This document shows positions 43,075 through 52,036 of a stretch of 64,000 bases of DNA, piece after piece. Location: contig NZ_SMFY01000001.1 in the NCBI RefSeq assembly GCF_004339465.1, positions 744,001-808,000 on the forward strand, read 5' to 3'. The notes under the pieces are model-generated. The model was given only the letters and a program-made list of their open reading frames with translations. It made no database searches and was not told the DNA's origin. Origin of the DNA: Ancylobacter aquaticus (GTDB lineage: Bacteria; Pseudomonadota; Alphaproteobacteria; Rhizobiales; Xanthobacteraceae). Position 1 is the stretch's first letter; each line of letters starts with the position of its first letter. The position numbers and the translations under genes were made by a program.

Positions 43075-44766
43075 GTGACATCCCATTGCGCCCTTGATGT
43101 CGGCTGGGGCCGGCTGATCTTCGGCCAGACTTTCGACAACCTTCCCGATCTCGTCGACACGCTCCGAGAAGAGGGGCCGGATCGGCGCGACATCGCCGTC
43201 TATGTCGAGGATCCGCATGTGCTGCTTTCGCATGCGCCGCAGGAAGTGTTTCTCGATCCTTCCCACACTTTCCGGCTCAACCTCGCGACGTATCGCCCTT
43301 CCGAACGGCCGCCCGCCGGTTTTCGGGTCCGCGCGCTGGAGACGGGGGCGGATGCGGACGCGATCAACCGCATCTATGCCTCGCGCGGCATGGTGACGGT
43401 GCCGCTGGAGTTCTTCCAGTCGCCGCGCACTCCCGACCCGCTGACCTATCTGGTGGCGCAGGACGAGGCGACGGGGCGCATCATCGGCACGGTGACGGGC
43501 GTCGATCATGGCCTGGCCTTTGACGATCCCGAGTTCGGCGCGTCGCTCTGGTGCCTGGCGGTCGACCCGCAGGCGCGCCAGCCCGGCATTGGCGAGGCGC
43601 TGGTGCGCTGCCTTGCCGAGCGTTTCGCCGCCAAAGGCGCGGCCTTTCTGGACCTCTCGGTGATGTACGACAACACGCAGGCCATCGCCCTCTACGAGAA
43701 GCTCGGCTTCGAGCGCGTCACCTATTTCACCGTGAAGCGTAAGAACCCGATCAACGAGAAGCTGTTCGCCGGCCCCGAGCAGAACGAGGGCTACAATCCC
43801 TACGCCCAGATCATCATCAACGAGGCCCGCCGCCGGGGCATTCTGGTGGAGGCCATGGACCCCGCCGGCGGCTTTTTCCGGCTGGCCTTCGGCGCGCGCA
43901 CGGTGCGCTGCCGTGAAAGCCTGTCGGAACTGACCTCGGCGGTGGCGATGTCGATCTGCGACGACAAGAGCATTACCCGCCGCATCGTCGCCGAGGCGGG
44001 GGTGCGGGTTCCCGCCCAGCTCACCACGAGCGCGCCGATGGAAGAGATCGCCGCTTTCCTCAAGCGGCACGGGCGGCTGGTGGTGAAGCCGGCGCGCGGG
44101 GAACAGGGGCAGGGCGTCAGTGTCGGGGTGGCCTCGCTCGACGAGCTCGACGCCGCCATCGCCGAGGCGCGCAAATTCGCCAGCGAGGTGCTGGTGGAGG
44201 AATGCGTCGCGGGCGAGGATGTTCGGCTAGTGGTGATCAACTTCAAGCTGGTGGCCGCTGCCATTCGTCGCCCCGCCACGGTCGTCGGCGATGGGCGCAG
44301 CACCGTTCTCGAACTCATCGAGGCGCAAAGCCGCCGCCGCGCTGCCGCGACATCAGGCGAATCCCGCATTCCCTGCGATGGTGAGACCGAGCGGACGGTG
44401 CGCGACGCCGGCTTTGCGATGGACAGCGTGCTGCCCGCCGGCCGCGAGCTGAAGGTGCGGCGCACCGCCAATCTCCACACCGGCGGCACCATCCACGACA
44501 TCACCGACATGGTTCATCCCACGCTGGTCGACGCCGGGATCAAGGTGGCGCGGGCCATCGACATTCCGGTGGTCGGGGTGGACCTGATGGTGACGTCGCC
44601 CACCGGGCCGGACTATGCCTTCATCGAGGCGAACGAGCGCCCGGGGCTCGCCAATCACGAGCCGCAGCCCACCGCCGAGCGCTTCATCGACCTGCTCTTC
44701 CCCCTCGCCATTCCCGCCGGGGTGCGACAGGTGATGGATGCCCCGCAGGGGAGGGCGGAGGCATGA
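43075..44766 (+). CDS. ngs: N-acetylglutaminylglutamine synthetase (GNAT-ATP-grasp fusion)
   Basis: 563 residues from a GTG at 43075 with a strong GGAGGAG (43062-43068); an ATG at 43048 overlapping asnO is in frame but lacks such a site. Residues ~80-215 are a GNAT acetyltransferase (LWCLAVDPQARQPGIGEALV as acetyl-CoA loop, YEKLGFERV). Residues ~270-550 are an ATP-grasp ligase (VKPARGEQGQGVSVGV, EDVRLVVINFKLVAAAIRRP, FIEANERPGLANHEPQP). The fusion acetylates glutamine and ligates a second glutamine in the NAGGN route described in Sinorhizobium and Pseudomonas. The end overlaps the peptidase gene by ATGA. Confidence 0.9.
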   Translation: MTSHCALDVGWGRLIFGQTFDNLPDLVDTLREEGPDRRDIAVYVEDPHVLLSHAPQEVFLDPSHTFRLNLATYRPSERPPAGFRVRALETGADADAINRIYASRGMVTVPLEFFQSPRTPDPLTYLVAQDEATGRIIGTVTGVDHGLAFDDPEFGASLWCLAVDPQARQPGIGEALVRCLAERFAAKGAAFLDLSVMYDNTQAIALYEKLGFERVTYFTVKRKNPINEKLFAGPEQNEGYNPYAQIIINEARRRGILVEAMDPAGGFFRLAFGARTVRCRESLSELTSAVAMSICDDKSITRRIVAEAGVRVPAQLTTSAPMEEIAAFLKRHGRLVVKPARGEQGQGVSVGVASLDELDAAIAEARKFASEVLVEECVAGEDVRLVVINFKLVAAAIRRPATVVGDGRSTVLELIEAQSRRRAAATSGESRIPCDGETERTVRDAGFAMDSVLPAGRELKVRRTANLHTGGTIHDITDMVHPTLVDAGIKVARAIDIPVVGVDLMVTSPTGPDYAFIEANERPGLANHEPQPTAERFIDLLFPLAIPAGVRQVMDAPQGRAEA

Positions 44767-45926
44767 CGCGGCTGACCATCGACGCCGATTACCTCGCCAA
44801 GGTGCTGCGCCGGCTGCTCTCCATCCCCAGCCCCACCGGCTACACCGACACCATCGTCCGCTTCGTCGCCAAGGAACTCGCCAGCTTCGATCTGAGCGTG
44901 GAGATGACGCGGCGGGGCGCCATCCGCGCCGTCCGCCCCGGCGGCACGCATCTGGGCGCGCGGGCGCTGGTGGCCCATGTCGACACGCTCGGCGCCCAGG
45001 TGAAGATGCTCAAGGAGAACGGGCGGCTCTCCTTGGTGCCCATCGGCACCTGGTCGGCACGCTTCGCCGAGGGCGCGCGGGGCACCGTGTTCACCGAGAA
45101 GGGCGGCTATAGCGGCACCATCCTGCCGCTGAAGGCCTCCGGCCACACCTTCAACGACGAGGTGGACCGGCACCCGATCGGCTGGGACCATGTCGAGATG
45201 CGGGTCGATGCGCGGGCGCGCAACGCCGCCGATCTCCACCATCTCGGCTTCGAGGTCGGCGACATCATCGCCATCGACCCGCAGCCGGAATTCCTCGACA
45301 ACGGCTTCATCGTTTCCCGGCACCTCGACGACAAGGCCGGCGTGGCGGTGATGCTGGCGGCGATCCGGGCCCTGCACGAGGCCAAGGCCGAGACGCCGGT
45401 GGACATTCACTGGCTGTTCTCGATCGCCGAGGAAGTGGGCGTCGGCGCCTCCGCCGTGCTCACCGCCGATGTCGCCTCGCTCGTCGTCATCGACAACGGC
45501 ACCACAGCGCCGGGGCAGAATTCCGACGAGTTCGGCGTCACCCTGTCGATGGCCGACCAGAGCGGCCCGTTCGACTATCACCTCACCCGCAAGCTGGCGG
45601 AGCTCTGCCGCACCAACGACATCCGCTGCCAGAAGGACGTGTTCCGTTTCTATCGCTCGGATTCTGCCAGCGCGGTGGTCGCCGGGGCGGATGTCCGCAC
45701 GGCGCTGATCACCTTCGGCGTCGATGCGTCCCACGGCTATGAGCGCATCCACATGCACGCGCTGCGCTCGCTCGCCGAACTGGTGACGGCCTATGTCGTC
45801 AGCCCGGTCGAGATCACCCGCGACTTCCAGCAGACCGCCGACCTCAAGGGCTTCACCCGCCAGCCGACCCGCGAGGCGGTGCAGCATCTGTCGTCCGATG
45901 TCGACAGCGAGGACCTGGAAGAATAG
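44763..45926 (+). CDS. NAGGN-system M42 family peptidase
   Basis: 387 residues. Metallopeptidase pattern: ALVAHVDTLGAQV (metal-binding His-x-Asp near 80), the bridging Asp in RHLDDKAGVAVMLAAI, a Glu pair SIAEEVGVGAS, and the late metal ligands FGVDASHGYERIHMHALRSL. It belongs to the M42/aminopeptidase group that is a constant third member of NAGGN operons; its likely job is turnover of the dipeptide or trimming of a precursor, which is not established. Overlaps the synthetase gene by ATGA, so all three are translationally linked. Confidence 0.88.
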   Translation: MTRLTIDADYLAKVLRRLLSIPSPTGYTDTIVRFVAKELASFDLSVEMTRRGAIRAVRPGGTHLGARALVAHVDTLGAQVKMLKENGRLSLVPIGTWSARFAEGARGTVFTEKGGYSGTILPLKASGHTFNDEVDRHPIGWDHVEMRVDARARNAADLHHLGFEVGDIIAIDPQPEFLDNGFIVSRHLDDKAGVAVMLAAIRALHEAKAETPVDIHWLFSIAEEVGVGASAVLTADVASLVVIDNGTTAPGQNSDEFGVTLSMADQSGPFDYHLTRKLAELCRTNDIRCQKDVFRFYRSDSASAVVAGADVRTALITFGVDASHGYERIHMHALRSLAELVTAYVVSPVEITRDFQQTADLKGFTRQPTREAVQHLSSDVDSEDLEE

Positions 45927-46064
45927 GCGGCCCCGCCTTGCCGAAAGATAATCCCCCGGGCGCCCCGCCCTGGCACCCGGGGACTTCGTGGCAATCCGCC
46001 TTTCGGTGGGGCCACGAAGAGCCGGCGGAACCCGCATTCCGCCGGGATTTCACGAGGCGAACCG

Positions 46065-49000
46065 TCAGAAGCTCACCTTGAAGTTCGCGTTGAAGCCGTT
46101 CTCGGTGACACCGTCGCCGAACTGGCCGCTATAGGCGACGCCGAGCGTGGCGCCGGCGCCGACCCGCAGATCGAGGCCGGCTTCCACCACTGCCGCGTCC
46201 TGCGCGATGGCGATGCCCGCCGTGTCGAACGAGGCCGAGCCGAGAAAGGCCTGTGTCGCCACCGGGGTGATGTCGCCAAAGGCGTGCCGCCAGCCCGCCG
46301 CGCCGCGCAGGGTCGTTGCGAACGTGCCGAGCAGCACCTCTTTCTCGGCCCGGAGGCCCAGCGTGGTGAAGCTGGTTTCCATGTCGGAGCCGCTGGACGC
46401 GAGCGCCGCCGCGCCGCCCCATTCGCCATAGCCATCGGTGTCGAGGTTGACATAGGAGAGGTTGGCGAAGGGCTCGAAGGCGGCGAACGCCGTGTCCAGC
46501 CGATAGCCGAGTTCGCCGAAGGCCTGGAACAGGCCGGCGGTGTAGTCGGCGCTCAGGCTGTCGGCGAAGCCGGCGAAGGCCACCGAGCGGGAGGTCGACA
46601 CGTCCTGCCACGTGTAGGCGAGACCGGCGCGCAGCGCGAGCGCGCCCCACTGGTTGCCGCCATAGGCGCCGATATGCCAGTTATCGCTGTCGCCCGAGGC
46701 CCCCTGTCCGTCGAAGGACGTGGAACTGTAGCCACCGGCAACACCGAGCCGCCAGCCGGCGTCCAGCACGGCGTCGCCACCCATCAGGAAGCCGCCCGTG
46801 GCGCCGTTGAGCCCGGCGGCATTGGTGGTGCCGTCGAAAGTGCTCCAGGAGCCGAAGCCGGTGGCCCATACCGCCCGCTCAGGCGTGGTCTCCGCGGCCG
46901 GTGACGCCTTGTAGGCAAGGCCGTTCTCGATCGCCCTGCCGGCGTCGCTGGCGCTTGGCGCCGAGGCGTAGTTCAGCACCGGCGCGGAGGAGGCGCCAAC
47001 GCCCCCCTGCGCGGCGCGCACGCGGTCGATCAGGGCGTTGCGAATGAGGCTGCTCTGCTCGACGAACAGGCTCTGCGACGAGGCGTGCACCTCGCCCGAG
47101 AGCTGATCGAAGGCGCCCCGCGCCTGCGCGTCGGTGGGCAGGAACAGGAGCGCGTTGCGCAGGCCGCTCGTCGGCCCCTTTGCCGGCAACGTATCGAGCG
47201 CGCCGGCAACAGCGATCTGATTGCGCGTCGCGGCGGCGGCGGTGAAGTCTCTCGCCTGGTCGAAGCGCACAAAAATGTCGTTGCCGGTGTTGGTGGAGGT
47301 GAGGCCGACAAAGGCGGAAATCTCGACCTCGCCGTCGACATTGCCGAAATTGCCCTCCACCCCGCCGGCGGCGGTGAGCACGTGGTAGTCGGTGCCGAAG
47401 GCGATGTCGTCCACCGCCCGCAGGCGGATGCCGGCGCCGGAATCGATGGTGGCCGTGCCCCCGGCCGAGATCAGGTCGGCATTGCCGGCGAGATCGACAT
47501 CGAGGCTGTAGGCCGCGCCCTTCTCGAAGACGACGTCGCCAGCGAACAGCGCCACATCGCCGGCCCCGCCATCGGCGAGGCTGAAGGAGTGGTGGTTGAC
47601 GAAGGTTTCGAGGCCATCGAACCGTGTCGTCTCGGCGGTTTCGGCGAAGGCGGCGGCGTAAATGGTGCCCGTGTTGGTCAGCAGGTCCTCGCCGGCACCG
47701 AACTCGTTGACGCCGGCCAAGGTCCACACGCCCGCATTCTCGAAAATGTCGTCGGATTTGGTGAGTTCGACACGGCCTATCAGGATGCCGTGATTGTCGA
47801 GGACGATGCGGCCGCCCGAGGCGCTCACCACGACGTCGCCCGAGGCGGCGGCGATCTGCTCGCGGGTGATCTCGCCGTCGAGCACGGGCAGGGCCTGGCT
47901 GATGATGACGCCGCCGGCCTCGTTGGTAAGCGTCGCGCCGCCCGTGTCGTCACTCGCCGAATAGGCGCCGCTGTCGATGACGACGCCGCCGGTGATGAAG
48001 CCGAACTGCTCCAGTTCGTCCGCGCCGGTCCCGCTGCCGTTGACGAGCGTCACGCTCGCGCCATCGGCATAGATGCCGCCACCGGCCGATGCGATGAGGC
48101 CGCCGCGGTTCTCGATCAGCGTGTCGCCTTCAACCAGATAGGCCAGCACGGCGTAGTCGTCCATGCTGGTGATCTGCCCGCCGGCGCCATTGTGCAGTTC
48201 CACATCGCCGCCGACGGTCACGAAGGAAACGCCGCTGTAGCTGCCGCCGGAGAGGACGCCGCTGCCATTGACGACGCTGGCGTCGCCGCCGATGTCCCAG
48301 AGGTCGATCCCGTAATCGGAGCCGGACATCGTCCCGCTGCCGTTCAGCACGGTCACGCCCCCGCCAATGCCCCAGGCACCAAAGGCCGTGGGCCCGGTGA
48401 TCGAGCTGGCATCGTTGGAGACCCACACGTCGCCGCTGACGTCATAGGCGAAGACGCCGGTGGCGTCGCGTGCGGTGCCATTGATGCTGCTGCCGTTCTC
48501 ATTGATGAGGGTCAGGCTATCGGCGCGCCAGACATTGACGCCGGCCGCGTTGCCGGTGATCGCATGGTCGGCGCCGCCGGAATTGGTCAGCTTCACCGAA
48601 CCAACCTCGTAAAGCACCACGCCCGAGGAGGCCTTGCCCGTGCCGCTGACCGAGCCGGCGACGGTGACGTCGATTTCCGAGGCCACGAGTTCGAGGCCAT
48701 TGTCCTTGGTGGACATGCTGCCGACCGTGCCGGTGATCTTGCCGTCGGTGGTCTTCAGATAGACCGCGTCGCCGTAATCGTTGGTGATCGTTCCCGCCGT
48801 CTGGTTGATGGTGATGTCGCCGCCGGTGGAGAGGGTGATGTCGATGCCGTCCGCGACGTCGGCGGAGACATTCACGGTCCGGTCCGTGCGCCCGCTGGTG
48901 ACGGTCTCGTCATAGCCGGCGGGGGAGGGTGTCGCGCAGGTCACGACCGTGTCGTCGCGCACGCAGTCCGCCCGTGCCTCCAGCGTCAGGCCGGAGAGGG

Positions 49001-49091
49001 CGGCGATCATCGTGCCCCCGACAGCGATACCCCCGACGGCGATGCTCCCGACGACGCCCCTGCGTTCCGCCCGATTAGCCGCGATGCCCAT
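46065..49091 (-). CDS. Autotransporter with C-terminal beta-barrel
   Basis: 1008 residues. An N-terminal signal region (~1-42) has a basic start, a hydrophobic AVGGTMIAALSGLTL-like core and an ARA cleavage site. The passenger (~43-690) is rich in Gly, Ser, Thr, Asn and Val with repeated strand units such as LTLINENGSSING and VTVLNGSGTMSG, forming a probable right-handed beta-helix. Residues ~740-1008 form the type V barrel, containing WATGFGSW, alternating strands and the terminal NANFKVSF ending in Phe, the signature for BAM insertion. Only a few Cys are present, near the N-terminus. Likely an adhesin or surface structure. The two-component genes upstream on the same strand may control it. 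Confidence 0.9.
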   Translation of the reverse strand: MGIAANRAERRGVVGSIAVGGIAVGGTMIAALSGLTLEARADCVRDDTVVTCATPSPAGYDETVTSGRTDRTVNVSADVADGIDITLSTGGDITINQTAGTITNDYGDAVYLKTTDGKITGTVGSMSTKDNGLELVASEIDVTVAGSVSGTGKASSGVVLYEVGSVKLTNSGGADHAITGNAAGVNVWRADSLTLINENGSSINGTARDATGVFAYDVSGDVWVSNDASSITGPTAFGAWGIGGGVTVLNGSGTMSGSDYGIDLWDIGGDASVVNGSGVLSGGSYSGVSFVTVGGDVELHNGAGGQITSMDDYAVLAYLVEGDTLIENRGGLIASAGGGIYADGASVTLVNGSGTGADELEQFGFITGGVVIDSGAYSASDDTGGATLTNEAGGVIISQALPVLDGEITREQIAAASGDVVVSASGGRIVLDNHGILIGRVELTKSDDIFENAGVWTLAGVNEFGAGEDLLTNTGTIYAAAFAETAETTRFDGLETFVNHHSFSLADGGAGDVALFAGDVVFEKGAAYSLDVDLAGNADLISAGGTATIDSGAGIRLRAVDDIAFGTDYHVLTAAGGVEGNFGNVDGEVEISAFVGLTSTNTGNDIFVRFDQARDFTAAAATRNQIAVAGALDTLPAKGPTSGLRNALLFLPTDAQARGAFDQLSGEVHASSQSLFVEQSSLIRNALIDRVRAAQGGVGASSAPVLNYASAPSASDAGRAIENGLAYKASPAAETTPERAVWATGFGSWSTFDGTTNAAGLNGATGGFLMGGDAVLDAGWRLGVAGGYSSTSFDGQGASGDSDNWHIGAYGGNQWGALALRAGLAYTWQDVSTSRSVAFAGFADSLSADYTAGLFQAFGELGYRLDTAFAAFEPFANLSYVNLDTDGYGEWGGAAALASSGSDMETSFTTLGLRAEKEVLLGTFATTLRGAAGWRHAFGDITPVATQAFLGSASFDTAGIAIAQDAAVVEAGLDLRVGAGATLGVAYSGQFGDGVTENGFNANFKVSF

Positions 49092-49156
49092 GCTTCTGCG
49101 ATCCCCGCCCCGTGTCCTGCCGTCGGGCGGGAAACTAGCGAAGTCGCTAACGCGTT

Positions 49157-49181
49157 GATTACCGAAGATTACCGACGGTAA
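49157..49181. promoter_or_regulatory. Repeated operator-like sites upstream of the autotransporter
   Basis: GATTACCGA occurs twice in tandem, at 49157-49165 and 49167-49175, 10 bases apart. The second copy is part of a perfect palindrome, TTACCGACGGTAA (49169-49181). The sites are 66-90 bases upstream of the autotransporter start. Tandem half-sites at about one helical turn are the usual target of OmpR-family regulators, one of which is encoded next door. Confidence 0.5.
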
Positions 49182-49211
49182 AGGGTGCCGCGTTGGTGCG
49201 CGGCGAACCCC

Positions 49212-49892
49212 TCATGTGAGGACGATTGGCTCGCAGAGCTGGTAGCCCCAGTTGCGGATCGCCCGGATCGGGTGCGGCGCGGTCCCGCTCTGCCGCAGCT
49301 TGGCGGAGAGGCGGGAGATGGTGACATTGAGCGCATTGCGGTTGGGCGCCCGGTCGGCCTGTTCCAGCACCGCGATGATCTGCCAGGTTTCCAGCCGGTG
49401 GTCCTGCGCCCGCGCGAAGGCGGCGATCAGCGCCGCCTCGGGGGCGGAGAGGGCGGTCGCGCCCCGTGGCCCGCCCAGGGTGAGCCGCACCGTGTCGAGC
49501 ATCAGCGCCGCCGGGGTCGACAGGACCGGACGCAGCCGCCGCGACAGGGCCAGGATGGCGGCGGACAGTTCGTCGAGCGAGACCGGCTTCGCCAGATAGA
49601 TGTCGGCGCCGCTCTCATAGCCGATCCGCTTGTCGTCGGTGCGGGTGCGGGCCGTCATCATGATGATGCCGATCTCGGGATTGGTCGTGCGCAGCCGGCG
49701 GGTGAGGCTCACCCCGTCTTCTCCGGGAAGATTGAGGTCGACCACCACAAGGTCGATCCGCAGCGCCTGCCCTTGCTCGGCCATCGCTTCGGCGCAGTCG
49801 AAGCCGACGACATGGTGGCCCTCGCCGCCCAGCGCGTTGACGATGGCGGCGCGCAGATCGTCATTGTCCTCGACGACGGCTATGCTGAGCAT
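49212..49892 (-). CDS. Two-component response regulator (OmpR-like winged helix)
   Basis: 226 residues. The receiver domain (~1-115) has acidic pair E8-D9 (AVVEDNDDLR), phospho-acceptor Asp in LVVVDLNLPGEDGVS (~D51), Thr in IIMMTARTR and Lys in IYLAKPVSLDEL. The C-terminal region (~130-226) is a winged-helix trans_reg_C-like domain (LSAPEAALIAAFARAQDHRLE, then RNALNVTISRLSAKLRQ, ending IRAIRNWGYQL). It overlaps the kinase gene by 13 bases. Its target may be the autotransporter gene directly downstream. Confidence 0.9.
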   Translation of the reverse strand: MLSIAVVEDNDDLRAAIVNALGGEGHHVVGFDCAEAMAEQGQALRIDLVVVDLNLPGEDGVSLTRRLRTTNPEIGIIMMTARTRTDDKRIGYESGADIYLAKPVSLDELSAAILALSRRLRPVLSTPAALMLDTVRLTLGGPRGATALSAPEAALIAAFARAQDHRLETWQIIAVLEQADRAPNRNALNVTISRLSAKLRQSGTAPHPIRAIRNWGYQLCEPIVLT

Positions 49893-51844
49893 GGCAACCA
49901 GACGCTGAAGCGCGCTCTTCCCTCGATGAAATCGTAGGCGATCGATCCGCCGAGGAGGTCGACGATTCCGTGGACGATGTAAAGCCCCAGCCCGGAACCG
50001 CTCTTGGTGCGCGCGTGCGGGCCGCGGTGGAACTTCTCGAACAGATGCGCGGGGTCGGGCATGCCGGTGCGCCCGCAGGCGTTTTCGACCGTGATGCGGA
50101 CATAGGGCCCCGCCCCGCCCGTCGCGGGAACGGCGTCCACCACGGCCGCCGTCACCTCGACGGTCGATCCCTCCGGCGAATATTTCACCGCGTTGTCGAT
50201 GAGGTTGTGCAAAAGCGTGGCGATGAGCTGTCCGTCGGAGACGATCGAGGGCAGCGCCTCGGCGCGCAGCGCGACGCGACCGGATTCCGTGCTCGCCGAC
50301 ACCGCCGCGCGCAGCGTCGCCGCCAAATCCACCGGCGTGCGCTCGACCTCGAGGCCCTTCTGGTCCATGCGGTCGGCGAAGCTGCAGCGGTCGATGATGC
50401 CTTCCATATTGCCGAAGGCGGCCTCGATCAGCCGGCGCGGCTCGCCCTCCACCTTGGCGGTGCCTACCGCGAGACGGATGACCGAGAGCGGCGTGCGCAG
50501 CTCATGGGTCAGCATGGCCATGAACCGGTTCTGCATCTCGGAGTGGGCCCGCTGCAGCTTCAGCTGTCCGCGCGTCAGGTCGAGTGCCCTCTGCGCCTCG
50601 ACACCGCGCAGCCGCGCCGCGCGTGAGCGCAGGGCCAGCAGCACGAACAGCGGCATGTCGGACAGCAGCCCGTGGATGATGTTGGCGTCGAGGTTCCAGG
50701 CCGTCGCCGGCAGGACACCAAGGATCGGCAGCATGGTCAGAAGCAGCGAGAACGCCTGGATCACATAGAAGATGCGCAGCGTCCGCCGGCCGGGCGGGGC
50801 CTCGCGCCGCGTGCCGAAGGCCATTGCCGGCAGCAGCGGAACGATGAGCATCACCACATAGGCATTGAGTGCCAATGCCTCGCGGGCAGCCCCCGAAATA
50901 AGCAGGCCCAGCGCGACCACGGTGAGCCCCAGCAGCGTATCCAGTATCATCCGGGGGATGGGGTGCAGATCGAACTGCCGCAGCAGCAGCCTGTTGGTCA
51001 GGATCGAGAACAGCGAGGTTGCGATGACGACGATGCTGGTCAGCTGATCGACGAAGCCGGGCGCGGCATTGGGGAAGATAAGCGCGCCGTAGCCCATGAT
51101 CAGCACATTGTAGCTGATGAAGAAGAGCTGGTTGATGGCGAAGCAGCCCACGACCAGGTCGCGGCGGGCGAGGAAGTCGCTCGCCGCCCACAGCAACGTG
51201 CACAGCAGCAGTCCGAGAATGAAGATCTCGCTGGCGTGAATCTGCAGGTCGGCGAGCGCGGCCAGCTGCGGCGTCAGCGCCTCGGCGTGCATCATCGAGG
51301 TGCTCGTCGTCGTCAGGCGCAGATAATAGGTCGTCTCCGGCCCGCTGGGCCAGATGGTGAAACCGAGCGCGACGGAGGGCACATCGCGTTCCAGGAATGG
51401 CGTACGGTCGCCGGTGACATATTCGCGCCACGTGTCCGGCGCGCCGGGCACCGGCTCGAACAGCGCGACCCGGTCGAGATAGGTCGGGCGGATGCGCAGG
51501 ACGAGCGGGCCCCCGTCGGCGGGGCCGATGGTCAGCCGCACCCAATAGGTCGACGGCGTGTAGCCGCGCGCCAGAATGGGCGGGGCCGGGGCGAAGTCGG
51601 CATTGGCCATCTGGTCGATGGTCAGTGTGCCGTCGCGGTCCTCAAGCACGGCGCGGGCGAGCACATGGTCTTGCGAAGGGACGCGCGCCATCCAGGCGAT
51701 GGTGGCGGCGGCGCCAAAAACCACGAACAGGAGCAGAAGGACAAACCGGGCTGTGGCGGAAAGCTGTCCGCTGCGGTTGCGGCTGGACGGTGCGCCCGTG
51801 CGCGCGTCGGCCGTCCGCGTGTCCTCCCCCGCCTGCTCGTGCAT
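49880..51844 (-). CDS. 7TMR-DISM-type sensor histidine kinase
   Basis: 654 residues from the ATG at 51844 (GGAG just before; an in-frame start at 51883 is possible). After one N-terminal membrane helix (ARFVLLLLFVVFGAAATIAW) comes a periplasmic 7TMR-DISMED2-like beta domain (~70-210), then seven helices (~225-410) and a cytosolic kinase: H-box AMLTHELRTPLSVIRLA, N-box LLHNLIDNAVKYSPEG, G-box GSGLGLYIVHGIVDLLGG. The DISMED2 domain often senses carbohydrate-like ligands. It should phosphorylate the overlapping response regulator. Confidence 0.9.
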   Translation of the reverse strand: MHEQAGEDTRTADARTGAPSSRNRSGQLSATARFVLLLLFVVFGAAATIAWMARVPSQDHVLARAVLEDRDGTLTIDQMANADFAPAPPILARGYTPSTYWVRLTIGPADGGPLVLRIRPTYLDRVALFEPVPGAPDTWREYVTGDRTPFLERDVPSVALGFTIWPSGPETTYYLRLTTTSTSMMHAEALTPQLAALADLQIHASEIFILGLLLCTLLWAASDFLARRDLVVGCFAINQLFFISYNVLIMGYGALIFPNAAPGFVDQLTSIVVIATSLFSILTNRLLLRQFDLHPIPRMILDTLLGLTVVALGLLISGAAREALALNAYVVMLIVPLLPAMAFGTRREAPPGRRTLRIFYVIQAFSLLLTMLPILGVLPATAWNLDANIIHGLLSDMPLFVLLALRSRAARLRGVEAQRALDLTRGQLKLQRAHSEMQNRFMAMLTHELRTPLSVIRLAVGTAKVEGEPRRLIEAAFGNMEGIIDRCSFADRMDQKGLEVERTPVDLAATLRAAVSASTESGRVALRAEALPSIVSDGQLIATLLHNLIDNAVKYSPEGSTVEVTAAVVDAVPATGGAGPYVRITVENACGRTGMPDPAHLFEKFHRGPHARTKSGSGLGLYIVHGIVDLLGGSIAYDFIEGRARFSVWLPCSA

Positions 51845-51925
51845 GCCGCTCCGCCCGTCATTGGCCCGCCATCGGCGCGACACCCACCACCAGATAAACC
51901 AGGCAGGCGGCGGCTCGCTAGTGGT

Positions 51926-52026
51926 CCGACCGCGACATTGGGATCCCTGATGTCGCGACCCGGTCGGCCCACAAAGCGTTGAGCTGGTGGAGCAACTTTT
52001 TGAAACGGATGGGTACCATCAGTTTC
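51926..52026. repeat. Two adjacent intergenic hairpins
   Basis: First hairpin: GCGACAT (51932-51938) with ATGTCGC (51950-51956), extended by outer arms CCGACC (51926-51931) and GGTCGG (51962-51967). Second: GAAACGGATGG (52002-52012) with CCATCAGTTTC (52016-52026), one mismatch, 3-base loop. They lie between the reductase gene stop (52037) and the kinase start, so they may end transcription of the minus-strand reductase gene, although no U-tract follows. Confidence 0.4.
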
Positions 52027-52036
52027 GGTCGATCCA

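Noticed and set aside
47085..49181. A 698-codon + strand open frame
   Set aside because: Antisense shadow of the autotransporter gene, whose signal, passenger and barrel are clear.
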